DNA of 64,000 bases from Parelaphostrongylus tenuis (lineage: Eukaryota > Nematoda > Chromadorea > Rhabditida > Metastrongylidae). Numbering within the stretch: position 1 is the first letter of the stretch; every line of letters begins with the position of its first letter. The notes beneath the pieces were generated by a model. The model searched no databases. It saw only the letters and a program-made list of their open reading frames with translations, and was not told where the DNA came from. Below are positions 54,612 through 64,000 of this stretch, piece after piece. The position numbers were made by a program, and so were the translations under genes. Location: NCBI GenBank assembly GCA_019055375.1, contig JAHQIW010005944.1, positions 124,001 through 188,000 on the forward strand, written 5' to 3'.

Positions 54612-55400
54612 CTAAATATAGAATAGAGGATTGTAGCCACGCATGAAAGTGACAGTTTTGAAATCAGCTTCCTTCTTAGCAGTTGTAGGTAGCTTGAAAT
54701 GCATAATTCTTCTTGCAATTTCTCGAGGATGAGAGGTTAGCTCTTCGGAAGGAAGAGTTATTTCCGTTTCCATTTCTGAAAGTGATCTGCATGAATATGA
54801 GATGCTATATAGAAAATTGTTGTGCATGATACTGTCTTCATAGTTGCACTTACTTTGTTAGTGAGAATTTTGGAGAAAATTGAGATGAACTAAATTATTG
54901 TTACCCAGACATGCTTCAGAGCTTTCAGTCATCACCTCACTCTGAACTTAAAGGTGATCTTCGAAGAAGTTCAGGCACTTTCCTGTCTAGACATTTAACA
55001 TGAAATTGCGTAAGTCAACATGATAAATACGGTGTATCCTAGACATGGAATAATTATTGGCACTGTGTCTTATCATATTCATGTCAGGTGCAATTTCATG
55101 TGCATTTGATTCAGATATGTTCATCATTCTGCTTTTACCCATCGACTTCTCCCTCATAGAGGCCCCCACCTATCTCAAAGCACTCTCTAAACCTTTCCTT
55201 TTTTTCATACCTTTTGATTTACAATAACAAGTAAGGTTGGATACATATTGATATTGACTTTGCTTTCATACCTCGAAGTGTGAAATTTTTTTTCATCCGC
55301 AGTTAGCTGCATCAATACACTTTCCATTGGACGTGCTCTGTGATCTGGAGGTTGTGCTACAGTTCTCAAGTAGTCGCCTACCGATGTCTCAGCATGTATA
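54612..55400 (-). CDS. Three 3' exons of an unrecognised gene
   Basis: Minus strand, spliced in one frame. Exon 55400-55272: TSVGDYLRTVAQPPDHRARP, MESVLMQLTADEKKFHTS, donor AG-GTATGA. A 61-bp intron. Exon 55210-55139: YEKKERFRECFEIGGGLYEG EVD, donor GG-GTAAAAG. A 352-bp intron ending TTCATGCAG. Exon 54786-54612: SLSEMETEITLPSEELTSHP, REIARRIMHFKLPTTAKKEA, DFKTVTFMRGYNPLFYI, stop. Both junctions keep phase, which is unlikely by chance. The acceptor of the middle exon (AATCAAAAG) is weak. Family unknown; the 5' exons are unclear and may lie in the inverted arm. Confidence 0.5.
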
Positions 55401-57005
55401 TCTTTTCATGTTTCCGTTAGGCATAAGATATTTGTATTGGAAATTTGTGGTCATCAGCATGCAGTACCACAATCGAGCATGGCGCAGGCATGACATGGTC
55501 AGACGATGAGGTAGTTAACCGACTCCCAAGAGGTCTTTCTGACTTTAGTTGTACATGATGTTGTTTTCTCTGGTTACGTTTGTGTATTGTCTCTCTAAAT
55601 CCATTCTTTGATATTTCTTTGTGTATTTATATGCCCACAAAACAATGTTGGATAGAGCGACACTGCGTATGAAAGACAGGACACTAAACACCAATGGGAT
55701 ATGTGAATAAATCTCAGTTTAACGAGTAAATCAAGCGCTTAGTAATAAGCAAACTGAAAAATGACAAAGCACGACAGTAATTGTGTCTTCACATACTGGC
55801 AATAAGATATCAGCATATTGATGCTATAAAACATGTTTATTTGAAATTCGACAACAATCATACATCACCAGGTAGAAAAAAATTATGTCATTCGCTTGAA
55901 TTATGGTTCGAATATAGTTGGATGCAGAGATTGATTGCACGTAATGATAATTGAAAATACAAACACAGAGATCACCATTCAGCAGCTTTTGACAGCAGTC
56001 TGTAGTTAGATGTACTACTTCAATCTATCAAGCAAAAAAAATATAATCTATCTATCCTAATTTATTGGTTTTCGTCTTCGTGGTTTATCTTCAAGTGGAA
56101 TGAAGTATGAAATGGGCAGATGAAAGTTGTTTCTAATCAGTTATCTCTCTCATATGACCTGGCTGTTAAAGAAGTCGTCGGTAAGCGAATAAGAGCAAGA
56201 TTTGCTTTACATTACAAACATCGCTGTATTATTCCGATTTAATACGGAGGACCAAATAGAGTGCTCATAGTGAGTGCAGTGTTGTAGAGAAGTAACAAAG
56301 AAACGGATTGATGAGATATTTAATTTACCAATGTTGTGAAATAGTGAGATCTATTCTTTACAGCTGCCTCGTTGATAGACTGACCTCGAGTTGACGCCAC
56401 TAAGCCTTTAATTTTCGGATTACGTGTAAGACTTCCCCGCTGAGTTCTGCTTGCTCCAGAGTGTCGTAAAGTGCGTATCATCTAATAGAATTCACATAAA
56501 AAATTCTAGTCATCGTGTCGGTGTTCTTCCTGTTGTGTATTTGACGTCCCAACTCACTCAGTCGATAACGATCCTTGTTCAGCGGCTGCCCTTGAACGGC
56601 TCAACAGATACCTTGTAGGTCAGCTTGTCGAACGGCGTCTCTGATCCGGATGTTTGATGTTGATCGAAATGTAGAATCTCTTCTTTCACGCGTAATGTCT
56701 AGAATGCTCCTATTGTCGAGACTCAGCTTTACGTTTAATTATGCTCGATGATTTTCTGTCCTAGTCACGCAACTACTACGCGTATGGTGTATGTGTTGGT
56801 AACGTTGGAAGAATCGTTGGGTCAAAAAGGTTATCATGGACTTAAGGGTTCCTTATTATCTTCTCCAAATCCTTGATACTTATGAGAACTCTCCATGCCG
56901 ATCTATACTTGCTGCACAGCTCTGGAGCCAAGTATTCAACCATGATAGATTCCGATTAAAATCAATGTTACTGGAGTTCTTAAAGAGAAACTCGTGTTCT
57001 TAAGC
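55370..57005 (-). repeat. Left arm of a 1.6-kb inverted duplication
   Basis: Its reverse complement matches 61895-63585, about 85-92% in the best part (for example GCTGTCAAAAGCTGCTGAAT, CATTCCACTTGAAGATAAAC, AACAACATCATGTACAACTA). It includes RTE C-terminal sequence (56500-57000), about 900 bp of AT-rich sequence, a 60-codon frame near 55590-55460 (FRETIHKRNQRKQHHVQLKS) and the start of the first exon listed above. Confidence 0.85.
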
Positions 57006-57930
57006 ATAAATGTTGTATATAAAACCAATCCGTTTCTCATGATGATCGTTGCTGTGTGATTGAAGAGATGACCATCTATTCAAAAGCGATGTCACAATGG
57101 TCCGACATATGCTCCTTGTAGTTGATGCTAATTGTCATAAAAACGATGTCGTCAGCAAAGAGAAGATGACGCAGAGGTTGATCATCATTTTTCACTCCCA
57201 CGTAAAGCAATAGCAGTGTCTCCATATTGTTCTGGAAGGTAGTAGCAAACACTTTTGGAGAGGTGACGTTGTTTTTTTCAAGCCCCTCTCTTTGCTTCAA
57301 TAGTAAAATCTCTATAGAATGATACATTTTGGATGTGGAATCTCCATAAAAAAGGATAAAGGATAAACCTCTTCGCGTTGATCAATCCCTGAGGGATGCG
57401 CCATGCATTCGACTTCAAATTTTAACTTCGTTTGAGGTGATTGAATGCATATCTGGCCTTTACAATGACTCGCTGTGGCCTCCCGCTGAACCGAGTCAGT
57501 GCTGCTTATCCTCCTAGGCAAGTCTGAGACCTGTCTGGCACCAATTTACCGACCCCGAAGGGATGGATGGCTTGGTAAACCATGAGCGCGAGATCGAACC
57601 ACTGACCTCGTGTGCGTTTGTGTCATTCCTGAACAAATACGAAAATCGGACATGAAATGTCCATATAGCTCATAAAAATTCTTTACGTTCTAAGAAGGAA
57701 GGTCCTGGTTTTCCACAGCTTCTGCGATTGTTTTTGATTAGTCAATGCTTTCTTCGAATCGATAAAAATGAGGTATATCGCCTTCTTGTACTTTCGCAAT
57801 GCTTCAGTGAATCTCGTTTTCGTGTAAATTTGATTGATTGCACTGAACACCCATCATGGATATCCGTACTCCAGTCTCTATCGGTGCCGTTCGCAATGAC
57901 ACGAAGGTTTGCCTATGACAAATAACAGAC
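56500..57930 (-). mobile_element. RTE-D, RT to C-terminus of an RTE-type LINE, split by a SINE-1
   Basis: Minus strand: RT motif A region (KYKKAIYLIFIDSKKAL, near 57790), VENQDLPS and NFYELYGHFMSDFR near 57660, then after the SINE KNNVTSPKVFATTFQNNMET and LRHLLFADDIVFMTISIN (catalytic FADD, 57076-57327), then the post-RT domain (YLAPELC, AWRVLISIKDLE near 56900; LEQAELSGEVLHVIRKLKA near 56470). Many stops. The last third belongs to the inverted duplication. Confidence 0.82.
57345..57616 (-). mobile_element. SINE-1 copy inserted in RTE-D, head-truncated
   Basis: Minus strand: starts CGCACACGAGGTCAGTGGTT (box A missing), box B GGTTCGATCTCGCGC, CAGACAGGTCTCAGAC, CAGTCATTGTAAAGGCC, ATGCATGGCGCATCCCTCAG, tail TTTATCCTTTATCC. 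High identity to 54079-54381. RTE-D reading resumes on both sides. Confidence 0.92.
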
Positions 57931-58439
57931 AGACTGGTTAATGATCACAGAAATCGCGAAAGTTTCCTATTTCGAATGATAAAAATATCTTGTTAGTGGA
58001 CCACAAAGAAGGAACACTACATTTTTTCAATGCATTTAACTCAAACGACGACTTATTTTTCGTAAAACTTTAACTAGGTCTGCTGTGTCGTAAAATAGTC
58101 ACTCGATTTATGCTAGGACGCATAGCAGGCCTAAAGAAATCCGGAATGCGAGACACAAGGCAGTAAACTCCAGTTCGATCCTTAATATTCGCTGGCTGTT
58201 GTGGTAAACATCTGAAAGCTTCTCAGCACAGCTGTTTCAGGCTTTCGTGGAAAATTGCGGTGCATCGCCGAGTTCAAATTTTCTCTAAGTTACTTTAGTG
58301 CTCAGTAGTGCGTTGAAGATGCCATTCATTGATATGTTTTACGAAAAATGTTTCATATTTTCCTCAGACCCTTTGATCCCCACTGCAAAAAAAGCGCATA
58401 AGAATCTGCCTTCTGATATTTGAATCGCGATAGAAAGCA

Positions 58440-58665
58440 TGAAAAAAAGGCAAGGCTTCAGGTCCTGATAACATCTCTTCCGATTTGCTGAGAGCCAGAG
58501 GCCACAATTTACATGTACTTCTCGCGACACATGACATATTACCTTCTAAAGGAAAAACTTCAGATCAGTGAAAGACGCTGAGCACAGTCATCATCTACAA
58601 AAAAGGTGACCAAAGGGATCTTCGCATCTAAACGCAACTGACTGACGTGTGAACATCAGCATTAT
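58440..58665 (+). pseudogene. RTE-G, N-terminal RT fragment
   Basis: Plus strand: KASGPDNISSDLLRARGHNL (the GPDxIxxDLL motif), HVLLATH, KTLSTVIIYKKGDQRDLR (L-I-x-KKGDxxDLxNYRPI motif), then decay. Close to the RTE RT start but opposite in strand to RTE-D, and cut off where R4 begins. Confidence 0.78.
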
Positions 58666-58675
58666 CGGGCTTTAT

Positions 58676-59895
58676 GCTGTTCGTCGCCACACCAGACGGT
58701 GGCCAGCTCTAATGATCAAAGGAAGATTTGCCACCTTGCGAATAGCTTGTTCCAACGAGGGGAGGTGAAAGTCCTAGGTAAGCTCCACCTCTGGTTGAAG
58801 TGGGTTCGAGTGAAAACATAGAGCTTGTTTCCAGCTTGAAAGGCCTTGATGAGAGGATGAATCACTCGCTGCACTTCGTAGTCTAGCACCTGTAATACCT
58901 CCCAACCACGATGTAGTGGTAAGCCATTCAAGTCATCGCAGTAGTTGAATAAACATTTCGACCACGTATCCCGGTAGGCCTTTTCAAATGTAGAGAAGAG
59001 GTGATGGCTCACTGCATAAAAAAATCCTATATTTAATTTGTTTAGAAGGACAGTTCTACGAGAACACAAAAGGTCAAATTAGCGAAAGTAGACCTGTGAT
59101 GGCAGGGCATGAAATAAGGCGTGTTCCGAGGTAATGTCAGATTCCACAGGTACTTTGTAGAAATCACTACAGTGACTTAACAGTACAGTTTCTTGAACAC
59201 ATTTTCACTGTTAAGAAAATCGTGTCTCATCATCAAGAAAACACTGAAGTATTTGACCAATGCTGAGGTTAATTGAAATTCGATTCTGGAAGTTTCTTCG
59301 TGAAAAAACTGGAGGCACACTTCTGACATTCTAAAGAAATAGTGTTGCTATAGCTGAAGTTATGCTAAGTGGACAAGCGATCTATTCCTAGGCTGCTATG
59401 CAGAACATCAAATCTTAGCAAACTTCTTAAAATGAAGAGGCAACATGGATCATAATGTCTACCAAAGGTCGGTCACTGACTACATGACAATGGAATGGGA
59501 TAAATTTGACTCTAACTCAGATATGAGAAAGACATGGTGCATACTTAGGAAGAGCTTTGAAGGATTATGTTGTGTTCAACTCTAAAATATTACTTAGAAA
59601 GCAGCGTAATGGTCTAGATGAAGGCGATTCTGACGAAACCGTCAGCCAGTGTCATACTGTATCCTTCCCAAGAAATTTTAGTATTAACAGCCTCGTGCTT
59701 GCTTAACAAGAAAGCACTGATACACTGCTCTTAGATCTCGATAATACCCACGCTGATTGATAAATGTGATAACGATTTAACCGCTCATGCCTGAATAGTC
59801 TTGCTATGCAGTATGGCAGGAGTCCCGCGCATGGGAGTAGAAGATGAAAAGACACACCAGATACGAACTGATCCATGCAGTTCCATTTGGTACTC
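58676..59895 (-). repeat. R4 copy 2, uninterrupted
   Basis: Partner of 29698-31285, lacking the M1 element at its single ATTTTCACTG (59204). It contains the coding-like exon described next. Confidence 0.8.
58716..59012 (-). CDS. Exon-like ORF within R4 copy 2, unrecognised
   Basis: After TTTTTTATGCAG (near 59013) a minus frame runs without stop: SHHLFSTFEKAYRDTWSKCL, FNYCDDLNGLPLHRGWEVLQ, VLDYEVQRVIHPLIKAFQAG, NKLYVFTRTHFNQRW, ending WQIFL and a stop. The other R4 copy keeps the acceptor (TTTTCCCTTTTCAG) and IHPLI-x-AFQAG-x-KL but has stops in this frame. It may be the last exon of a duplicated gene or a decayed transposon protein. The ORF extends upstream to 59069 if unspliced. Confidence 0.35.
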   Translation of the reverse strand: MSHHLFSTFEKAYRDTWSKCLFNYCDDLNGLPLHRGWEVLQVLDYEVQRVIHPLIKAFQAGNKLYVFTRTHFNQRWSLPRTFTSPRWNKLFARWQIFL

Positions 59896-59972
59896 CCAGC
59901 AGCATTTCGACGATCAAAGGTAGCTCCACACGTGCCACTTTCTTATTATATGACTCACATTTGAGTATTTAC

Positions 59973-60163
59973 ATAGCATCGGCCTCAATGTGAATTTTTT
60001 TTCCGAATATTTTCTGCTGTTGGAAAACCGATGTGCAAATTGATATATCACTTGCCGAACAACGTTTGATCCTTTCTGAGTTGTTTTGATGATGTGTATT
60101 GAGACGGCAATTGGAATAAGCATCGCGGACGTTATTGAAATCGTAATCAACGCACAAGCTGAA
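59973..60163 (-). CDS. Candidate internal exon, unrecognised
   Basis: Between acceptor AAAATTCAG and donor AT-GTAAATA a minus frame is open: LCVDYDFNNVRDAYSNCRLN, THHQNNSERIKRCSASDISI, CTSVFQQQKIFGKKIHIEAD A. A second frame is open to an alternative donor AAT-GTGAGTC and would encode a membrane-like segment (ITISITSAMLIPIAVSIHII). Good splice sites at both ends support an exon, but the frame is ambiguous. R4 copy 2 lies directly downstream. Confidence 0.35.
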
Positions 60164-60169
60164 TTTTGA

Positions 60170-61120
60170 TGTTGCTAAGATATTCAGAGCTAATTTTTGC
60201 TACCTTCATTTTTGTTCCTGGCACCAATTCGCCAGATTCGAAAGAAAGAGAACTGAAGCTTCGAGGGCACAATCTAAGATTTACACTGACAACCTAATTT
60301 CAACGTTTGTGAAAGAATTTTATGTTGTCTATCTTTGATACTCGGCTTTTGAATGTTATGCAACTTGGCTTCTGATTTGTCGTTATTGTGGATTATCATT
60401 TTAAAAAGATATCGTGCAGTTACGCGTTCTTCTTGCGCCTGCCCGTCGAACTTCAATAATGAACCGTTAGGTGAACGCAGCCGCAGAGTCATGTGGGTCT
60501 GTCAGTAGCTGTAAGCTAAGAAGAAATCTTGTAATATGCAAAACTAAAACGTCATTTAGGCTGAATAAAACTTCCACGTTATTGTTTCAGCGTCCGTCCT
60601 ATTGAGGATTATGAGAACAAAGACTTTCTCATCGCAATTCCCGAAATGTGTCATAGATTACAACGACTTCATTGAGTTGTTCAAGTTTGTCTATATTCAC
60701 CGTTTTCTAACATTTCTCCAACTATTCGTTTAGAAACTGACTCGCTGTCCACATGGAACTTATGAGAAAATTTACATGTTTGAGGTCCCTAAAGCACTGA
60801 TACTTGCGATTGCCAAGTGAATAGAAACACAACTCTTTTTCTCTTTTTCTTGCCTTTATCATCTGTGGTAATTCTGTTCCACGTAAAGGTGGTCCGTTTA
60901 TCGTGCGTCGTGTCAATACAATGATGGGTAGTTTTTCAGATATCTGTCAACACTGGACCAATGGCCGCAAACATGGGTCGAGGAAGGCCTGTGTAGTTGG
61001 AATAATGTACAACGGGGTCATTTTTTGTCATGCCATTGTCACGGGTAAATTATTGTTGTCTTTTTTGATCATTTAAATTGCATATGAGCTATAAATCAGT
61101 TCGTCCTGCATCTACTTTCT
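60170..61120. other. Several short exon-like frames, strand unclear
   Basis: Minus: SHKFHVDSESVSKRIVGEML after GCTTTAG (about 60785-60700) and MTLRLRSPNGSLLKFDGQAQ (60492 downward). Plus: RPIEDYENKDFLIAIPEMCH after ATTGTTTCAG (60591 onward). They overlap or conflict in phase. Probably one real gene lies here, but I cannot resolve it by eye. Confidence 0.25.
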
Positions 61121-61126
61121 AGAAAA

Positions 61127-61220
61127 ATGATGTCATTTGTACTTATAGTATCTACGCTGATGATTTGCCAAGTGACGCATCACAGCTGTGTGACGGAATC
61201 AAACTATACTCAACAGCGTC
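61127..61220 (+). CDS. Candidate first exon with signal peptide
   Basis: MMSFVLIVSTLMICQVTHHS then CVTESNYTQQR, followed by GTGAGTC, a good donor. The first 20 residues look like a secretory signal peptide, cleaved near the H-H-S. No later exon in phase was identified. The unspliced frame runs on to 61324. Confidence 0.3.
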
Positions 61221-61894
61221 GTGAGTCACCTAAAAGTCCATTTTTTCTCAGTTATGAAACAATGTTATTTCTTTCGCTAAGTAGGGATGTTATTCTGTAC
61301 GCCGTGTTGCAGACATCTGCATAATTCATTGTTGCCTTAATCAAATTTGAAGAAAAAGTTTTCAGAGTTTACGTTCCACAGTGGCTTGAACGACAAACTA
61401 AGCGACTACTCCATGTCACCATTGTACTAAATGCTTTTTAGTCCATGTCTTGTCATGGTTATTTCTCATAATGTATTGGTAGATACGCACAATCTGCAGA
61501 GATGTGTAGCAACTTTACAAACTTGAAGAGGTCTCAGATCTCACGCGGTTTTTTTTTTGTTTGGTGTCATCACTAGCATAACGATCTGCCTTAGCATTTG
61601 CAATGAGTGGCAATGGTGTGTGTACTCGTTTTGCTATCATGTGTAAATGTGAAATCGCCGATATCACTGCCCAAAAACTGTCCAATGCTGTCGGGTTTAA
61701 GTTTTTTTTTCTTTTCTGAAAATAACTACACCTCGTTATCACTCTCCTCAACTTCTTTTGCTTTTGTCTACATTAATACGAGCATTTGGAACTGATGAGC
61801 TCTCTTGGTTCGATTGGTATACGTCTGGGGTATCCTGACGCTGCCCCGTGTTTTTTCTGCAGAATAAATCACTTTCGTTTTCTTTTCCTTTTCA

Positions 61895-63585
61895 CATCAT
61901 CATTTATGCCTAATGATACGAAATTTTCTCCAAGAACTCTAGTAAAATTGATTTGTATCGGAAGCTATCATGGTTGAACACTTGGCTCCAGAGCGGTGCA
62001 GCAAGTATTGCTCGGCATGGAGAGTTCTCATAAGCATCAAGGATTCAGAGAAGAAAGTAAGGAACCCTCAACTCCATGACCACCATTCTGACTCAACGAT
62101 TCTCCCAACATTTTGAACATATACATCAGACACGTAGTGGTTACGTGACAAGGACGAAAGATTCTTGAGCATTATAAAACGTAAAGCTGAGTGTCGACAA
62201 TGGGAGCATTCTGAGCATCGCGCATGAAAAAAGAGATTCAATATTTCGATCTACTTCAAACATCCGGAATCAAAGACGCCGTTCGACAGGCCAAACTACG
62301 ATGGGTTTGCTGAGCTGTTGAATGGCGCACGCTGGACAAGGATCGTTATCTACTGGATGAGTTAGATTGTGAAACGCACAGCAGGAAGACACCGACACGA
62401 TGATTAGATTTCTTTATCTGAACTTTGTTAGAATATACGAACTTTATGATACTCTGGAACAAGCAGAACTCAGTGGGGAAATCTTTCACGTACGCCGAAA
62501 ATTAAAGGCTTACTGGCGCCAACTCGAAGTCAGTCGATCAACGGGACACTAGGTTTGAATAGCTCTCGCTATTTCACAACATTGATGAATTCTAAAAAAT
62601 TCTCATCAATCCGTTTCATTGGTAATTCTCTGCAACACTGCATTATAAGCACGTTATTTGCTCCTTTCTATCAAATCGGAATAATACAGCGATTTTTGTA
62701 ATGTATAGCAAATTTTGTTCTTGTTCGCTCATTGACGACTTCTCCAACAGCCAATTCATCTAAGAGAGATAAATAATTAAAAACAACTTTCATGTACCCA
62801 TTTCATAATTCATTCCACTTGAAGATAAACCATGAAGACAAAAACCAATAAATTGAGAGAGATAGATTATAATTTTTTTTTGCTTGATAGATTGAAGTAG
62901 CACATCTAATTACAGACTGCTGTCAAAAGCTGCTGAATGATGATCTTTGTGTTTATATTTTCAATTATCATTACATGCAATCAATCTCTGCATCCAACGA
63001 ATTTTGAACCATATTTCAAACGAATGACATTTTTTTTTAGCTGGTGATATATGTTTGTTGTTGAATTTCAAATACACATGTTTTATAACATCAACATGCC
63101 GATATCTCATTGCCAGTATGTGAAGAATCAATTACTGTCGTGCTTTGTCATTTTTCAGTTTGTCCATTACTAAGCGCTTGATTTACTCGTAAAACTGAGA
63201 TTTATCACATATCCCATTGGTGTGTAGTGTCTTTTCTTTCATACACAGTGTCGCTCTGACTAACATTGTTTTATGCACGTATAGGTGAACAAAAAATATT
63301 AAGGAACAGATTTAGGGAGACATTGAAGAAACGTAACGACAGAAAACAACATCATACAAAACTAAAGCGAGAAAGACCTTTTGGGCGTCGGTCAGCAACC
63401 TCCGCCAGGCCATTCCACATTTGGGCCATGCTCGACTGTGGTATGACATGCTGATAGGTCTTTGAGACCACAAATTTCCGATTCAAATACCTTTGCCTAA
63501 CGGAAGCAAGAAAAGACATGTATGTTTTCAAAGAACATCGAAATAATTTAGAAAGGGCATCGATGAGCGACTAGTTCAGAACGTT
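61895..63585 (+). repeat. Right arm of the 1.6-kb inverted duplication
   Basis: Inverse of 55370-57005. The copy of the first exon carries a stop (GACTAG where the left has GACTAC-TTG) and a roughly 30-bp insertion, so the host-gene part here is a pseudogene. The frame FRETLKKRNDRKQHHTKLKR (63308-63370) is shared with the left arm. Confidence 0.85.
61905..62420 (+). pseudogene. RTE-E, C-terminal fragment in the right arm
   Basis: Plus strand: SRAVQQVLLGMESSHKHQGF-type decayed frame matching RTE-D, then SGIKDAVRQAKLRWVC (the RSKIRDAV-x-x-AK-x-RWAGH motif) near 62265-62310 and TLDKDRYLLDELDCETHSRK near 62330. Degenerate duplicate of RTE-D. Confidence 0.7.
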
Positions 63586-63639
63586 GATTTCGAAACTGAC
63601 ACTTTCAGGTTTGGTTACGATCCACCTTTTTATATACAG

Positions 63640-63990
63640 GGTTCAATAGTTAGGAACAAAACAGCAGTAACTACTTTTCGAAGGATACACTTTTTGTTTT
63701 AGTTCATTGATCTGTTTTTATACACAAATACTCTCTCCTCCACTGCGACACACCAGGGTCTTCAGCCATATCGCGAGTGCTCGGTGACAGCTCGGAATAT
63801 AAAGGGGTTTGCAAGTCACTTTCATCCGAAACGGGACAGCCAGCTAGAACAAGGCATGTCCTCGACATCGAAATCTCCTTCTTTGAATCGCTTAAGCCAT
63901 AATAGAAGTAGAATAGAAGTTAATTTGATCTTTCTCGGTTTTGAAGAAGTTGGAACAACCGAAACATTGGCCATTTTCGCAGTGTATCTA
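63640..63990 (-). pseudogene. Mariner-like transposase N-terminal fragment
   Basis: Minus strand: LLWLKRFKEGDFDVEDMPCS (HTH end of mariner transposases), then in a second frame AGCPVSDESDLQTPLYSELS. It matches 54384-54545 at base level. Truncated by the window end on its N-terminal side and decayed. Confidence 0.68.
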
Positions 63991-64000
63991 TACTCAATGG

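Noticed and set aside
55327..55509. Plus-strand ORF
   Set aside because: Antisense to the phased exon on the minus strand and not kept in the duplicated arm.
59615..59640. CTGACGAAACCGTCAGCC (and CTGACGAAACATCGG near 31018) as hammerheads
   Set aside because: CTGACGA runs straight into AAAC with no stem II; it is only a shared R4 sequence.

Overview
This window looks like intergenic, heavily transposon-colonised DNA from a parasitic nematode, probably a strongylid such as a hookworm (inference). The grounds are AT-rich sequence, candidate introns of about 60 bp, TTTCAG-like acceptors, and a mix of Penelope-like elements (PLEs) with GIY-YIG endonucleases, RTE-type LINEs, mariner and Merlin-like transposases and tRNA-derived SINEs. 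I see no intact long gene, rRNA, functional tRNA or CRISPR array. Almost every recognisable coding stretch is a broken transposon ORF. A few short exon-like ORFs with plausible splice sites may belong to host genes.

Layout. 1-8.7 kb: direct duplications, a SINE and a mariner tail. 8.7-15.8 kb: three PLE copies (A minus, B minus, C plus), with B and C head to head as an inverted repeat, plus a short hammerhead-bearing repeat. 15.8-18.3 kb: a long unclassified repeat (R2) split by a nest of SINE-3 copies around a hammerhead repeat. 18.3-25.5 kb: repeat R5 interrupted by PLE-E, then Merlin, RTE-B and mariner remnants and two SINE-1 copies. 25.9-28.7 kb: RTE-A, the best-preserved LINE, flanked by short direct repeats. 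29.2-31.3 kb: an exon-like ORF and repeat R4, split by a 335-bp foldback element with a 14-bp target duplication. 33.6-35 kb: an inverted R5 copy. 36-43 kb: SINE fragments, a microsatellite, PLE-D nested in a hammerhead repeat, a second kind of hammerhead repeat (H3) and an RTE endonuclease fragment. 45-52 kb: mariner, RTE and SINE remnants and the second R2 copy. 54-64 kb: three in-frame 3' exons of an unrecognised gene, and a pair of 1.6-kb inverted arms around 5 kb holding RTE, SINE and R4 sequence.

How the parts relate. PLEs encode a reverse transcriptase fused to a GIY-YIG nuclease and carry a hammerhead ribozyme motif in the terminal repeat. SINE-1, 2 and 3 have Pol III-type tRNA-like heads and would depend on LINE machinery; RTE is the likely local partner. 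The most interesting theme is hammerhead-type ribozyme motifs in three repeat classes (PLE, Rep-3, H3). Rep-3 and H3 are short and show no protein-coding capacity, and each has one locus with a tail - body - hammerhead - tail layout, which would fit copies made from circular or tandem ribozyme-processed RNA (hypothesis).

All similarities were judged by eye. Boundaries of old repeats are good to tens of bases only.
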